A stretch of DNA of 64,000 nucleotides, taken from assembly GCF_035481615.1 (NCBI RefSeq), contig NZ_JAYKOT010000003.1:806001-870000 (forward strand). The letters are read 5' to 3'. This DNA is from Citroniella saccharovorans (GTDB lineage Bacteria; Bacillota; Clostridia; Tissierellales; Peptoniphilaceae). The notes under the pieces were generated by a model. That model did not search any database. It was not told the origin of the DNA and saw only the letters and a list, made by a program, of their open reading frames with translations. Position numbers and translations under genes: made by a program. Shown here piece after piece: positions 46,873-57,500 of this stretch. Numbering within the stretch: the stretch's first letter is position 1; every line of letters begins with the position of its first letter.

Positions 46873-47973
46873 TTGAGTAAAGTTATTTTAGGTGTAAGTG
46901 GTGGAGTAGATTCCTCAGTGAGTGCTTATCTTTTAAAAAAACAAGGCTATGATGTAGTTGGGGTTTTTATGAAAAATTGGAATGAAGAAGATGATGATGG
47001 AGTTTGTACCTCTACGGATGACTCTCTTGATGCAAGACTAACTTGTAGTAAGTTAGGTATACCTTTTTATACAGTTAATTTTACAAAAGAATATTGGAAT
47101 AATGTATTTACATATTTCTTAAGAGAATATAAAAAAGGCAGAACTCCTAACCCAGATGTAATGTGTAATCAAGAAATTAAATTTAATGCTTTTTTAGACC
47201 ATGCTATGAAGATTGATGGTGACTATATAGCTATGGGCCATTATGCTAGAAAATCTAAGGATAATGAACTTTTAAAAGGCATAGATGAAAATAAAGACCA
47301 ATCATATTTTTTAGCGCGAATTGAAAAAGAAGCTTTAAAAAAAGCAATATTTCCAGTTGGAGAGTATAAAAAAGATGAAATTAGAAAAATAGCTAATGAA
47401 TTAGGCCTTAGAAATGCAAATAAAAAAGATTCTACTGGTATTTGTTTCATAGGCGAAAGAGATTTCGATAAATTCCTAGATAAATATTTATTTACTAAAC
47501 CAGGAGATATAATAGATGTTGATTCTGGTAAAGTTATAGGTAAGCACAAAGGTATTATTCACTATACTAATGGACAAAGAAAGGGCCTTGGAATAGGTGG
47601 GATTGGAAATTTAGAGCCATGGTTTGTCTGTGGAAAAAATATAAATAAAAATATAATCTATGCAGCTCAAGGTGTAAATCACCCGGCTAATTACTCTATT
47701 GGACTTATTGGGGAAGATATTCATTTTATTGGAGATAAGCCGTCAGATTTTAATGGAGTTAAAGCTAAATTTAGATATAGACAAAAAGATGTTGATGTAG
47801 ATGTAAAGATTAAAAACGATGAAATGATATTAGAATTTGATGATTTTAAAGGTATAACACCTGGGCAAGTTGCAGTTTTATATAAAGGTGATGTTCTTAT
47901 TGGATCTTCTATTATAAAAAAACCAATACCAAAGTTTGAAAAATATTCTTATTTAAATGATTGCGTAGACTAA
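46873..47973 (+). CDS. mnmA: tRNA 2-thiouridylase MnmA
   Basis: 366 residues. It makes 2-thiouridine at position 34 of Lys, Glu and Gln tRNAs. The PP-loop SGGVDSS is at 9-15. Catalytic Cys98 is in NPDVMCNQEIKF and Cys191 in STGICFIGERDF. The C-terminal GITPGQVAVLYKGD is intact. The start is TTG at 46873 following AAAGGTGG. It is a single gene; the mobile region begins just after the stop. No iscS-type gene is adjacent. Confidence 0.96.
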   Translation: MSKVILGVSGGVDSSVSAYLLKKQGYDVVGVFMKNWNEEDDDGVCTSTDDSLDARLTCSKLGIPFYTVNFTKEYWNNVFTYFLREYKKGRTPNPDVMCNQEIKFNAFLDHAMKIDGDYIAMGHYARKSKDNELLKGIDENKDQSYFLARIEKEALKKAIFPVGEYKKDEIRKIANELGLRNANKKDSTGICFIGERDFDKFLDKYLFTKPGDIIDVDSGKVIGKHKGIIHYTNGQRKGLGIGGIGNLEPWFVCGKNINKNIIYAAQGVNHPANYSIGLIGEDIHFIGDKPSDFNGVKAKFRYRQKDVDVDVKIKNDEMILEFDDFKGITPGQVAVLYKGDVLIGSSIIKKPIPKFEKYSYLNDCVD

Positions 47974-48006
47974 AAAATTTTAAATCATAACCACCGGCTA
48001 ATAAGG

Positions 48007-49575
48007 TGACCCCAAAAAGTTGGACTTTATACCAGAGACATTTAGAAATATTTGTCTCTGGTTTTTTTGTCCTCATATTTCCCCTAGGGGAAATCGCAGC
48101 TAAGCTGCATTCAATTTCCTATATTCAACTGGACTTAAATATCCAAGTTTTTCTTTTATTCTATCTTCATTGTAATATTTTATATATTCTTCTATTGTCT
48201 TTTTTAGTTCGTTAAATGATTTAAACGTTCTACCATAGTAAATTTCTTGTTTTAATATCCCGAAGAAATTCTCCATAGGAGAATTATCTAAGCAATTTCC
48301 TTTTCTTGACATACTCTGTAAAATTCCATTAGATTCTAATTTTTCAGTATATTGTTTTAATTGATATGCCCATCCTTGATCTGAATGGAATATTCTTTTA
48401 AACTTGCAATCTGAAGTCTTTGAAATTGCTTCTTCAAGTGATGTTATTATTGCATCTAATGTAGGTGAAGTTGTTATTGAATAGCTAATGATTTCTCCAT
48501 TAAACATATCCAAGAAAGGATTTAAGTAAAGTTTTTTTACTTGCATATTCCCATACTTATCTGTTTCATAGTATTTGAATTCACTTGTATCTGTTGTGAT
48601 TTTTTGATGTACTACAGATGTTTTAAATCTTCTTTTTATCCTATTTGGTGCTACTTTACCTACTGTTCCCTTGTATGAGTAATATTTTCTTGATTTACGT
48701 GCAAAGTTTGTTACCTGAAGTTTCAGCTTCTGTACCAACCTTTGAACTTTTTTCTTGTTTATTAAAATTCCAAGTCTTCTAAGCATCGCATGTATTCTTC
48801 TGTATCCATAGTTTGGATTATCTTTTCTCATTTTCTTGATTTGATTCTCAAAGGCTTCATCTTTATTTTTTCTATCAAATCTTTTTTGCCAATACATGTA
48901 TGTTGATTTTGGAAAATTAAATTGTTTAAGTAAATCTTTTAGTGGATATTTTTCTCTTAATGAGTGAATTATTCTAGCCATTCTCTCATTTTCTGATCTT
49001 CCTCGTCCTCTAATTCCATCTTTTTTTTTTAGAAAATCTATTTCCATTTGTGCCCAGTAAAGCTTATCTTTAAGTTCAGCAATTTCGTCTATCCCTTCCT
49101 TAGAATATTCTTTCTTTACTTGTTCTTTTTCTTTTTCATTATTTTTATCTTTAGTCATACTTGAAGGTCTTCCTCTCTTTTTAGGTCTAAGTCCATCAAG
49201 TCCTTGATTTCTAAAATCAATTACCCATCTAGCAATGATCGCTGGATTATTAATCTTAAATTGATTAGAAAGTTCTTGATAGGACATTTCTCCTGTTAAG
49301 TACAAGTTTACTATATTCTTCTTAAATTCGAAAGAGTAACTATTATTTTTTCTAGAAATTTTTAAGCCTTCATATCCTTGTGTTTTGTATGAATTTACCC
49401 ATCTTCTGACTACTGAATGATCACTGAGTCCATATTTATCAGTTAAATATTTATATCCTCCTTCTTTATTTAAGTATTCTTGTACTATTTTCATCTTAAA
49501 TTCTGTACTATATTTTGTCATGAAAAAACTGACCTCCTCAAAGTTGGTTTTTTTAGGTCCAACTTTTTGGGGTCA
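48007..49575 (-). mobile_element. IS3-family insertion sequence (IS150-like), 1569 bp
   Basis: 19-bp terminal inverted repeats with TGACCCCAAAAAGTTGGAC at 48007 and its complement ending at 49575. Between them is one minus-strand transposase gene. I see no matching 3-4 base target duplication: left flank AGG, right flank GTT. The element lies between two arms of a broken hairpin. Confidence 0.9.
48100..49521 (-). CDS. IS3-family transposase, OrfA and OrfB fused in one frame
   Basis: 473 residues. Two N-terminal helix-turn-helix units (about 5-55 and 62-115, the insertion-element helix domain) are followed by a coiled segment, the IS150-type HTH_21 region (YPLKDLLKQFNFPKSTYMYW), and the DDE integrase core with TTDTSEFKYYE, FHSDQGWAYQ and NCLDNSPMENFFGILKQE. 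IS3 elements normally need a -1 ribosomal frameshift between OrfA and OrfB. Here the two are continuous through a 10-base run (T 49021-49030 on the plus strand). One fewer base would give the normal two-frame layout, so the fusion is either natural or a homopolymer artefact. Confidence 0.9.
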   Translation of the reverse strand: MTKYSTEFKMKIVQEYLNKEGGYKYLTDKYGLSDHSVVRRWVNSYKTQGYEGLKISRKNNSYSFEFKKNIVNLYLTGEMSYQELSNQFKINNPAIIARWVIDFRNQGLDGLRPKKRGRPSSMTKDKNNEKEKEQVKKEYSKEGIDEIAELKDKLYWAQMEIDFLKKKDGIRGRGRSENERMARIIHSLREKYPLKDLLKQFNFPKSTYMYWQKRFDRKNKDEAFENQIKKMRKDNPNYGYRRIHAMLRRLGILINKKKVQRLVQKLKLQVTNFARKSRKYYSYKGTVGKVAPNRIKRRFKTSVVHQKITTDTSEFKYYETDKYGNMQVKKLYLNPFLDMFNGEIISYSITTSPTLDAIITSLEEAISKTSDCKFKRIFHSDQGWAYQLKQYTEKLESNGILQSMSRKGNCLDNSPMENFFGILKQEIYYGRTFKSFNELKKTIEEYIKYYNEDRIKEKLGYLSPVEYRKLNAA

Positions 49576-49582
49576 GTTCATA

Positions 49583-50290
49583 AGCCGGTGGTTTGTTTTG
49601 CCCCTATAAGGGGCTGTTACCGGCAGCATTTCATGCTTCGAACTTTCTTTCTCGTGCACCAATTTTCACAGCTGGTGCTAAAGCACCTTACTTTTTGCTT
49701 TTGTTTACTTGCTCTCCCGTAAACGGGTCTACAAATTCTTTAATGCTTATTTGGTCTGCCATGTAATCTTCTTTTAATTGATTTTTTATATATTCTTGTA
49801 TTTTTTTCGCATTTTTTCCTGCTGTATCTACATAATATCCTCTGCACCAAAAATGTCTATTTCCGTATTTGTATTTTAAGTTTGCATGTCTATCAAATAT
49901 TATCAAACTACTTTTTCCTTTTAAATAGCCCATTGTTTGAGATATGCTGTATTTCGGTGGAATTTCTAACAACATATGAATATGGTCTGGACAACATTCT
50001 GCTTCTATTATGCTTATTCCTTTTCTATCACATAAGTCCCTTAATATTTTTCCTATATCTTGTTTTAACCTTCCATATATTACTTGTCTTCTATATTTTG
50101 GAGCAAATACTATATGATACTTACAATTCCATGATGTATGTGATAAACTATTATTATCCATTTAGGATACCTCCCTTTTCTGTCTATGCTACTGCCAGTA
50201 ACATAAATAGTTTATCATGGGAGGTTTTTTGCTTGAAGCTAAAGCTTATTTTTCTACCACCAGCATAGCTGGTGGTTTATTCATGCTAAA
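49583..50290 (-). mobile_element. IS200/IS605-type element carrying only tnpA
   Basis: It contains a Y1 transposase gene (49688-50161) and subterminal hairpins: ACCACCAGC/GCTGGTGGT at 50256-50276 on the right, and the split ACCACCGGCT/AGCCGGTGGT on the left. Extra small hairpins lie at 49600-49614 (GCCCC/GGGGC) and about 49674-49687 (GGTGCT/AGCACC). There is no tnpB. Exact ends are uncertain; the left hairpin arm is displaced to 47990 by the IS3 insertion. Confidence 0.75.
49688..50161 (-). CDS. tnpA: IS200/IS605-type Y1 transposase TnpA
   Basis: 157 residues. It is a single-strand HUH transposase. It has the metal-binding His60-Ile-His62 in CCPDHIHMLLEIPPK and the likely nucleophile Tyr124 in IQEYIKNQ, with the conserved HFWCRGYYVDTAG before it. 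The length is normal and the frame intact, so it may be active in trans even if one end is split. Confidence 0.93.
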   Translation of the reverse strand: MDNNSLSHTSWNCKYHIVFAPKYRRQVIYGRLKQDIGKILRDLCDRKGISIIEAECCPDHIHMLLEIPPKYSISQTMGYLKGKSSLIIFDRHANLKYKYGNRHFWCRGYYVDTAGKNAKKIQEYIKNQLKEDYMADQISIKEFVDPFTGEQVNKSKK

Positions 50291-50300
50291 GCGCACAAAT

Positions 50301-50328
50301 AAAAGACGGTCATACTTGACCGTCTTTT
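50301..50328 (-). terminator. Terminator after thiT
   Basis: 12-bp stem AAAAGACGGTCA / TGACCGTCTTTT with a 4-base loop, 44 bases past the thiT stop. It is followed by TTTTATTTG on the minus strand. Confidence 0.8.
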
Positions 50329-50372
50329 AAGTTAGATTAATCTTTCTAACAATCTACTAGGGTGTTTTTTAT

Positions 50373-50921
50373 CTACATACTTTTAGCTACTTGATTAATT
50401 TTGTCCCAAGTTAAATATATTATAATACTTGTAATTATTAGTTCTACAAGCATATAAGTACCATTATATGAAATAGAATATAATAAAGGATTTTGATCTC
50501 CAGCATATTCTTTAAAATATACAACGCCTGAAATAACATGGCAAATCATTCTTCCAAACATTCCTAAAAAGCATCCAGTTAAAACTGTTGTGATTTTTTT
50601 ATTTTCTTTAATTTTATCTGAATATAGTCCAGCTAAACCTAATGCTCCAAAAGCTAATGGATAGTCTAATAAAAATTGAACTGGACTAACCATAAATGGT
50701 TCAATAATAAATTGAATAATTCCATATAAAACTCCAACAGTTAATCCTTTACCAAGTCCATGTCTTAGTGCAAATAATAAAATTGGAAACATAGAAGCGA
50801 GTGTAACTGATCCTTCTTGAGGCATCTTAAACATTTTTACAAAACTTAAAACTGTCGCAAGTGCGAGCATAATTCCAGCTTCTACTATCACCTTTGTAGA
50901 AAATTTCTTTTCATTGTTCAT
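50373..50921 (-). CDS. thiT: Thiamine ECF transporter S component ThiT
   Basis: 182 residues with about six membrane helices. ThiT captures thiamine and works with the shared EcfA-EcfA'-EcfT module, which is not in this window. Conserved parts include EAGIMLALATVLSFVKMFKMPQEGSVTLASMFPI and the SPVQFLLDYPLAFGALGLAG segment. The TPP riboswitch directly upstream supports the thiamine assignment. Confidence 0.94.
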   Translation of the reverse strand: MNNEKKFSTKVIVEAGIMLALATVLSFVKMFKMPQEGSVTLASMFPILLFALRHGLGKGLTVGVLYGIIQFIIEPFMVSPVQFLLDYPLAFGALGLAGLYSDKIKENKKITTVLTGCFLGMFGRMICHVISGVVYFKEYAGDQNPLLYSISYNGTYMLVELIITSIIIYLTWDKINQVAKSM

Positions 50922-50959
50922 TGTTTTTCCTCCTATTTAATAATAAATAAGAAGATTAA

Positions 50960-51037
50960 ACCACTTCCCTACGCCAGTATTATCTGGATCAGGTAAGAGG
51001 GTATATCTTCTCAGCCAAATTGGCACCCCTAGCAATA
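50960..51037 (-). promoter_or_regulatory. TPP riboswitch (THI element) controlling thiT
   Basis: Minus strand contains the core GGGGTGCC, TTTGGCTGAGA, TACCC, CTTACCTGATCCAG, ATAATACTGGCGTAGGGAA. P1 can form from ATTGCT and AGTGGT. There is no U-run terminator before thiT. The downstream ATCTTCT (50956-50950) is complementary to AGAAGAT inside the aptamer (51011-51005), a possible switch helix near the thiT AGGAGG RBS. Confidence 0.95.
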
Positions 51038-51070
51038 AAATAATAGCACTAATTTATCAGTAAATCAAAT

Positions 51071-54000
51071 TTATATGTTGGTTTCCAAATCAAAATTAAT
51101 CCAATAGATTATTTTTTCTTTAACTTTAATACCTTTTGCCAAGAAAAGAGCTTTTGAATATAGATCTAGTTGCAATTTATATTTACTTATATTTATTTTA
51201 CTATCGCTTTTAAAATCATATATTACATACTCTCCACCCTCTATAAAATAACCATCAATTTGACCGTTTACATAATATTTATCATATTTCATAGTAAATT
51301 GTTTTTCTCTTTCTAAAGTATTTAAATTATCTGTAATTCTTTTAAATAAATTAGAATTATAAAAATTAATAATTTTATCAATGTCAATAACTTTTTTTTC
51401 AAATTCAAGTAATTTTTTATCAAGTACCATTTTGTTTAGTTGATCCTCAATATCTTCCTTTTTAGTCATCCTAAAATCTAAGTCACTTAAAATATAATGA
51501 TAAATAGTACCAATTTCTGACGGATTTAGAGTTTTTGATTCATGAATTGATTTTGGCATTTTAATTAAATTGGATTTTGTTCTAAGAAAATTTTCTTCTA
51601 CAAAATCTCTAGTACCATCTGTTTTATAAATATTTTTTTCTGATAATTGAGAAACAGTTTTTATATAAGGTAATTTAGATTTAGAATAGTCATATTTCGG
51701 CTCATATACTGAATCAAGCTCACTCAAAAAATCAGTATTTTTTACTCTATCAAATAAATTTTTATAATTGACCTCTGTATCATTTGCTAGGTAAGACCTA
51801 TATGGATAAAAACTTAATAAAAATTTAAATGAACTTTTTTCAAATAGGTTTATTTCAACTTTTTCAGGTAATTTTTCATGATTTTGCATATCAGAATTAA
51901 AAATATTTTCTAAATCAAGAAAAATATCTAGATTATTGTTTCTTGAAATAGAATATAAAATCCAATCAAGCATACTATTAGTTATATCTTTGTAAAATAA
52001 AGGATCAAGTTTAGTTTTAGATTTTATAAAGTAGTTTAAATCGACTTTTCCAACCAAATATAATTTTTCTTCTGCTCTAGTCATGGCAACATATAAAAGT
52101 CTCATCTCTTCAGACTTATTATCACTATCCAATTTTTTTTCATCTATTAACTTTTCATAGGACTTATATTTTATACTTTTATCCAAGTCTATAATTTTAA
52201 TAGAAAAATTATTTTCAGAAATTAAAAAATTATCTATTATATCTTGATTAGAGAATTTTCTTTCTAAATCACCGATAAATACAACTTTAGATTCAAGTCC
52301 TTTGCTTTTATGGATTGACATTATTCTAACTACATTTGAATTTTCTTTTATTAGAGAAGTTGGTTCTAGTGAAGAAGAGGATTCTTTAAGTAGCTTTTCC
52401 GAGTATTTTAAAAATCCCTCAAGATTTGAATCAGCAAAGCCCTCATACTCTTCAATTATTTCAAAAAGAGAATATAAATTCTCAACCTTTAAATCTCCTT
52501 GAAAACTAGACTCTATATATTGAATATAGTAAGAGTCTTCAGCTATAAAATTTGAGAAATCTATCAAACTCATTTCTTTTAGTTTTTCTCTGTAATAATT
52601 TATTTTATGAAAAAACAAATTAATTTTATCCTTGATTTCATCATTATTAGAATATTCTTTCATATATTCATACATATATCCAGATTCTGAATTTTTTATT
52701 TTTGAAAGATCATCCTCAGTAAAATTTCCTATTGGAGTTAATAAAACAGATATAAGCTCTAAATCATTATAGTAATTACTGATAATTTTTAATAAATTTA
52801 AGAATATTTTTACTTCTGGATCATTAAAAGTTATTTCAATATTATCGGTAAAAGATGGAATATCATATAAGTCTAGTGCCTTTTTATAATCTATTACCCT
52901 TCCCCTTATATTCCTCAAAAGAATTATTATGTCCTTATTATCATATCCGTCTTTTTTAAGTTCTTTTATTTTTCTTGCAATAGAAAGTGCATTTGGATTT
53001 ATAATATCAGTCTCATTTGATTTAATATTTTCATTTAATATTATTTGGCAACTTAAATTATCTTGGATTTTCTTTTCTCTTCCATAAACTAATTGATTTT
53101 CTATTTTTGTATAGTCGATCCCGCCTAAATCTTCCGACATAATTTGATGAAATATTTGATTTATAAAATAAATAACACCTTCATCAGACCTAAAATTTTC
53201 TTTAAGATCTATTTTTTCATTGTCACTAGAATTTTTACTGTAAGACCTATATCTCTTAATAAAAAGTTTAGGTTCGGAGTTCCTAAACCTATAAATAGAC
53301 TGTTTTACATCTCCTACAAAGAATTTTTCTGCCTTAGAAAATGAATTAATTATTTTTTCTTGCAGAGGGTTAATGTCTTGATACTCATCAAAAAATATAT
53401 ATTTTATTTCATTATTAATTTCATTTCTAGCTTCTTCAATTTTTAATATTTCAAGAGTTAAGTGTTCAAGATCGCTAAAATTTAAAAGATTCTTTTCTAT
53501 TTTGAGTTTGTTTAATTCTTTATGGTATTCTTCTAATAGATATATTAAAACATCTGAGACTTCTTTAGTTTTTTCTACTTCTTCATAAAGTTTATCTTTA
53601 GTAAAATTAGAAAATGTTCTTTTCAAAATATCTATTTTCTCTTTATAGCTATCTCTTAAATCTTTTAATAAATCTTTAATCTCTTCCCCATATATTTTTT
53701 TTGCATTTTGAGAAGGAAATCTTTCAAATTTAAAATCATTAATTGAAAATATTTTATCTTCGAGGCTTAAATCTAATATTTCTTTAAAAAACTTATTTTC
53801 TTTATTAATTAATTCATCTATAGAATTATTTTCATCTTTATTAGTATTATTTTGAATATACTTTAATGCCATGTCAGATAATTCACTGGCTTTTTTCAAT
53901 TCCTCTACTAAGTATGAGTCGATATTTTTATAAATTTGATAAAAATAATCACCCTGCACTTTATCTCTTAAAATTTTAAATCTATCTTCAAATATTGAAA

Positions 54001-54538
54001 ATTTCCTATATAAATTATCAATAATTGATCCAATATCATCCTGTCTTTTATTTCCATAAGCTAAGAAAAAATTATTTATTTTATCTGAATCTTCCTTATA
54101 AGCTTTCTCAAAAACTTTTTCCATTGCATTTGATTTAATAACCTCTTCCATTGAAGGATTTGCTATAGAAAAATATGGATCAATGTCTAAAAACCTATTA
54201 AATCTTCTAATTATTTTTATACAGAAAGAATGAAGTGTAGATATGTTAGCAGAATTAATTTTATTGTATTCTGAAATGAGTTTATAGTTTGAATTCTTTG
54301 ATAATGTTATCTCTTCTGATAATCTTTCTTTAATCTTTTTTTTCATATCATTTGCGGAAGCATTTGTAAAAGTTACAATAAGCATATTATCAAAAGAAGC
54401 ATCTTCTTCTTTTATTAATCTAATAATCCTACTAACCAAAACAGCTGTTTTCCCTGATCCTGCACCAGCAGAAACTAATATATTTTTTTTGCTATCATAT
54501 ACTGCCCTATATTGAGAATCTGTTAATTTAAAACTCAT
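51071..54538 (-). CDS. addA: ATP-dependent helicase/nuclease subunit A (AddA)
   Basis: 1155 residues. It is the UvrD-like helicase and nuclease of the AddAB recombination complex. Walker A SAGAGSGKT is at 23-31, then YIFFDEYQDINPLQ (Walker B), VKQSIYRFRNSEP, SIHKSKGLESKVVFIGDL, and EEMRLLYVAMTRAEEKLYLVG. The C-terminal PD-(D/E)XK nuclease has DGYFIEGGEYVIYDFKSD. It follows addB with a 2-base gap. Confidence 0.96.
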   Translation of the reverse strand: MSFKLTDSQYRAVYDSKKNILVSAGAGSGKTAVLVSRIIRLIKEEDASFDNMLIVTFTNASANDMKKKIKERLSEEITLSKNSNYKLISEYNKINSANISTLHSFCIKIIRRFNRFLDIDPYFSIANPSMEEVIKSNAMEKVFEKAYKEDSDKINNFFLAYGNKRQDDIGSIIDNLYRKFSIFEDRFKILRDKVQGDYFYQIYKNIDSYLVEELKKASELSDMALKYIQNNTNKDENNSIDELINKENKFFKEILDLSLEDKIFSINDFKFERFPSQNAKKIYGEEIKDLLKDLRDSYKEKIDILKRTFSNFTKDKLYEEVEKTKEVSDVLIYLLEEYHKELNKLKIEKNLLNFSDLEHLTLEILKIEEARNEINNEIKYIFFDEYQDINPLQEKIINSFSKAEKFFVGDVKQSIYRFRNSEPKLFIKRYRSYSKNSSDNEKIDLKENFRSDEGVIYFINQIFHQIMSEDLGGIDYTKIENQLVYGREKKIQDNLSCQIILNENIKSNETDIINPNALSIARKIKELKKDGYDNKDIIILLRNIRGRVIDYKKALDLYDIPSFTDNIEITFNDPEVKIFLNLLKIISNYYNDLELISVLLTPIGNFTEDDLSKIKNSESGYMYEYMKEYSNNDEIKDKINLFFHKINYYREKLKEMSLIDFSNFIAEDSYYIQYIESSFQGDLKVENLYSLFEIIEEYEGFADSNLEGFLKYSEKLLKESSSSLEPTSLIKENSNVVRIMSIHKSKGLESKVVFIGDLERKFSNQDIIDNFLISENNFSIKIIDLDKSIKYKSYEKLIDEKKLDSDNKSEEMRLLYVAMTRAEEKLYLVGKVDLNYFIKSKTKLDPLFYKDITNSMLDWILYSISRNNNLDIFLDLENIFNSDMQNHEKLPEKVEINLFEKSSFKFLLSFYPYRSYLANDTEVNYKNLFDRVKNTDFLSELDSVYEPKYDYSKSKLPYIKTVSQLSEKNIYKTDGTRDFVEENFLRTKSNLIKMPKSIHESKTLNPSEIGTIYHYILSDLDFRMTKKEDIEDQLNKMVLDKKLLEFEKKVIDIDKIINFYNSNLFKRITDNLNTLEREKQFTMKYDKYYVNGQIDGYFIEGGEYVIYDFKSDSKINISKYKLQLDLYSKALFLAKGIKVKEKIIYWINFDLETNI

Positions 54539-54540
54539 AT

Positions 54541-57500
54541 TTACCTCTCTTTATCCTTAGGCTCATATTTATTGAGTAATCTATATGGCTTAGATTTTAA
54601 TAAATTATATTTACATATACCATCATATTCGCAGTAAGTACATGCTCTTTGATTAGAATTATCTAAATATGGATATATTGATATATTTCCAGAAAATAAA
54701 TTCCCGGATAGACTTTCTATCCTCTTATAGACATCAGCTAGAAAATTATTTAAATCTAGCTCGTCTAAAACATTATCTTTCTCAAGGATATCTTTTTTTC
54801 TGCCTTTTAATCTTATTAACCTATTTGAACTATCTATATCCTTATCAATAAGTTTCAATATATCTAAATTTTTTATTACAACACCATCAAGTTGTAAGCT
54901 TTTTATTAGTTCCTTTTCAATTTCATCTTGATTAAAATTATCAGTATCTAATATCTCATCTCTTACTGGAAAATAAAAAAATCCAACAGGTTTATAGCCT
55001 TTGTTTTGTAATTGTAAAATATATACAGGAAGCTGAAGATCAATGCCATTAATAGACATTGAAAAATCAAAAGATTTATTACCAGTCTTATAATCAATTA
55101 CATAAGTTAATTTATCATCAGCTAAGTTTAATAAATCAATCCTATCAATTATCCCTTCTAAATATATAAGTTTATTATTTATTTTTATTATAATGCCCTT
55201 AATATCCATATTGGGTCCAAATTTTTCTTCACATTTAAAAGGTTTAAAACTAGAATTAAGAAGCTGATTAATTACCATCTTAGCTCCTTTAAAAGAAGAT
55301 CTTTTAGAAGCTTTTAGTAATAAAACATTTTTTTTGCTCTCAAATCTTTTTTTATCATAATAATCATTAATTTCTTCATTATAGAAAGTCTCAATTTCAT
55401 TTTTCAATTTATCGTCATCAAATGACTTAATATCAATTTCATCATTTTTAATTTTTTCAATAAATGTAGACATAAATTTATGTGATAAAATACCAAATTC
55501 GTTATATTGCAAATAGAAGTCTTCTTCAATAACTGGCTTTAAATTGTATGTTATAAAATGCTTATAGGGACACTTAGAAAAGGTTTCTAATCTTGAAATG
55601 GAAATTTTATATTTATCATCTTTATAATAATCAATTGATTTTTTATAATTATTTACATTAAAGGCATCTTCCATTACTTTTGGTAAAATATTTCCTCTGT
55701 AGTCTAAGTATTTTAAATTTTGTAAATAGCTACTATCAATTTCTTTTTCCTCAAAGAAATATTCTCTAAATGCTTTAATAAGATTTTTTTCTCTTATTGT
55801 TAAACAATGATCTTCAGATAAAATTAAGTATGGATTTTCAATTATTTGATTTTTGAATATCTTTGTATAGATTATATTAAAATAAATTGATTCATACATC
55901 TTACTATTTTTTTTATCTGATAAAGAAGAAAAAATAAATATTTCGTCTTCAGTTTTATTTAGTCTAGAAAATAGGTTTATAGATTCTTCTTTTGAGATAA
56001 ATGAGGATGAAGAACGTAGTGCAATATCTTTTTCCTGTAAAAATTGCTGCTCTTTTTCTGTGAAAAAATCATTATCATTAGTAATTTTAGGAATATATTT
56101 ATCATTAAATCCTAAAAATATACTTATTTTACTTGTATTTATTCTAGATCTTGTAATATCAAAAATTGTAACAGTATCTTGATTTGGAGGAATAACAGCG
56201 ATCCTACCATCTCTTAGCTGTTCACTAATTAGTTCAATATAATTTGAAAATAAAATTATCTTACCTTCGAGCAAATAATTAGTTTCATCGATAAGATTTA
56301 CAAAATAATCCCAAACTTCATTATTTTGAAGATCCAATTCTATATTGTTTTCTTTTTCTTTAATAAAATTGTTAATACTTGCAATTGATTGTAAGCTTAA
56401 ATTCTTAAATAAAATATCTGTAATTTCCTCAGGACTAATTTGCTCTTTTTTTAAGTCATATAAAAAAGCAAATCTTTCTCTTATACTATTAGCAATTTTT
56501 TTTGACGTTAATAATTCATAAATATATCTATCTTTTTTATCATCAGATAATTTTTCAATAAAACTATCATTTATTGAATAATATTTCTCATTAATTATCA
56601 TTTTATCTTTTAAATTTTTCTTTTTGATATATTTTTCGAATATTTCAATATCTTCATAATTAAAACTTTTTTCAAACTTTAAAACAAAAATAAGATCAAC
56701 TTGGTTAATTCCCTTTGAAAGAATATTTAAATAAGAAATAAGATATTTAGAAATATAATTATCTTTTAAACTTATCTTTGAATCTAGAAAAAAAGGAATA
56801 TTTTCTTTTTTAAAATATCTCTTTATATACGATTTGTACTCATCATTTGTTATAAAAAGTGAAATATCACTAAAATTATATTTTTTATCATTAAATACAA
56901 ATTTTTTAATCAAGGATATTGAAGCTAAAACCTCATCTTCCGTGGATGTGAATTTTGAAAGATGCAGATCTTTTTCTTCTTTTTGAAAGGATTTAGGATC
57001 GTAAGAGAAAAGATTATCTAGAAGTTCTTTAAATTTAATTATTTTTTTTTCATCAAAAATCCTATGAGTAAAATTTTTATCAGATATCTTATTTAATTTA
57101 TTATACAAATTTAAGCTGGTTTCAAAAATTTCATAATCTTTAATATTTTCTTTTCTATCAGATTCTAAAATTTTAGGATCTAATTGTAGAAAAAAGTGAA
57201 TATAGGCGCCTTGAAGATCAAGATTTCTTATAACATTTAGTTCCTCTTTAGAAAGAGAATAAAATTCACTAAAAATAAATATTTTTTCTTTATAATAATC
57301 ACTACAAGATAATTTTTCGTTTAATAATTTAATTCTATCAACAGAATCTATATATTTATTTTTAAGTCTATTATCATACTCTTTATATATGATTTTTAAG
57401 TCGTGAACTTTATCCAAAAAAATTTGATTTTTATCTTTTGATAAAGTAAAATCTAGATCTTCTATTTTTACCTGATCTTCTTTTAAATTTTCAATACTTT

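Larger units (their letters stand above)
47990..49592. repeat. Inverted arms of a split hairpin flanking the IS3 element
   Basis: ACCACCGGCT (47990-47999) and AGCCGGTGGT (49583-49592) are perfect 10-bp complements. They sit just outside the IS3 element on either side. Together they would be one hairpin of the IS200/IS605-type element to the right, with the IS3 element in its loop. Confidence 0.65.

Noticed and set aside
48006..48215. 69-codon plus-strand frame at the left IS3 end
   Set aside because: It crosses the inverted repeat and runs antisense to the transposase 3' end, with no RBS and no recognisable protein.
49882..50268. 128-codon plus-strand frame over the Y1 transposase gene
   Set aside because: It is antisense to a well-supported tnpA and has low-complexity hydrophobic composition typical of shadow frames.
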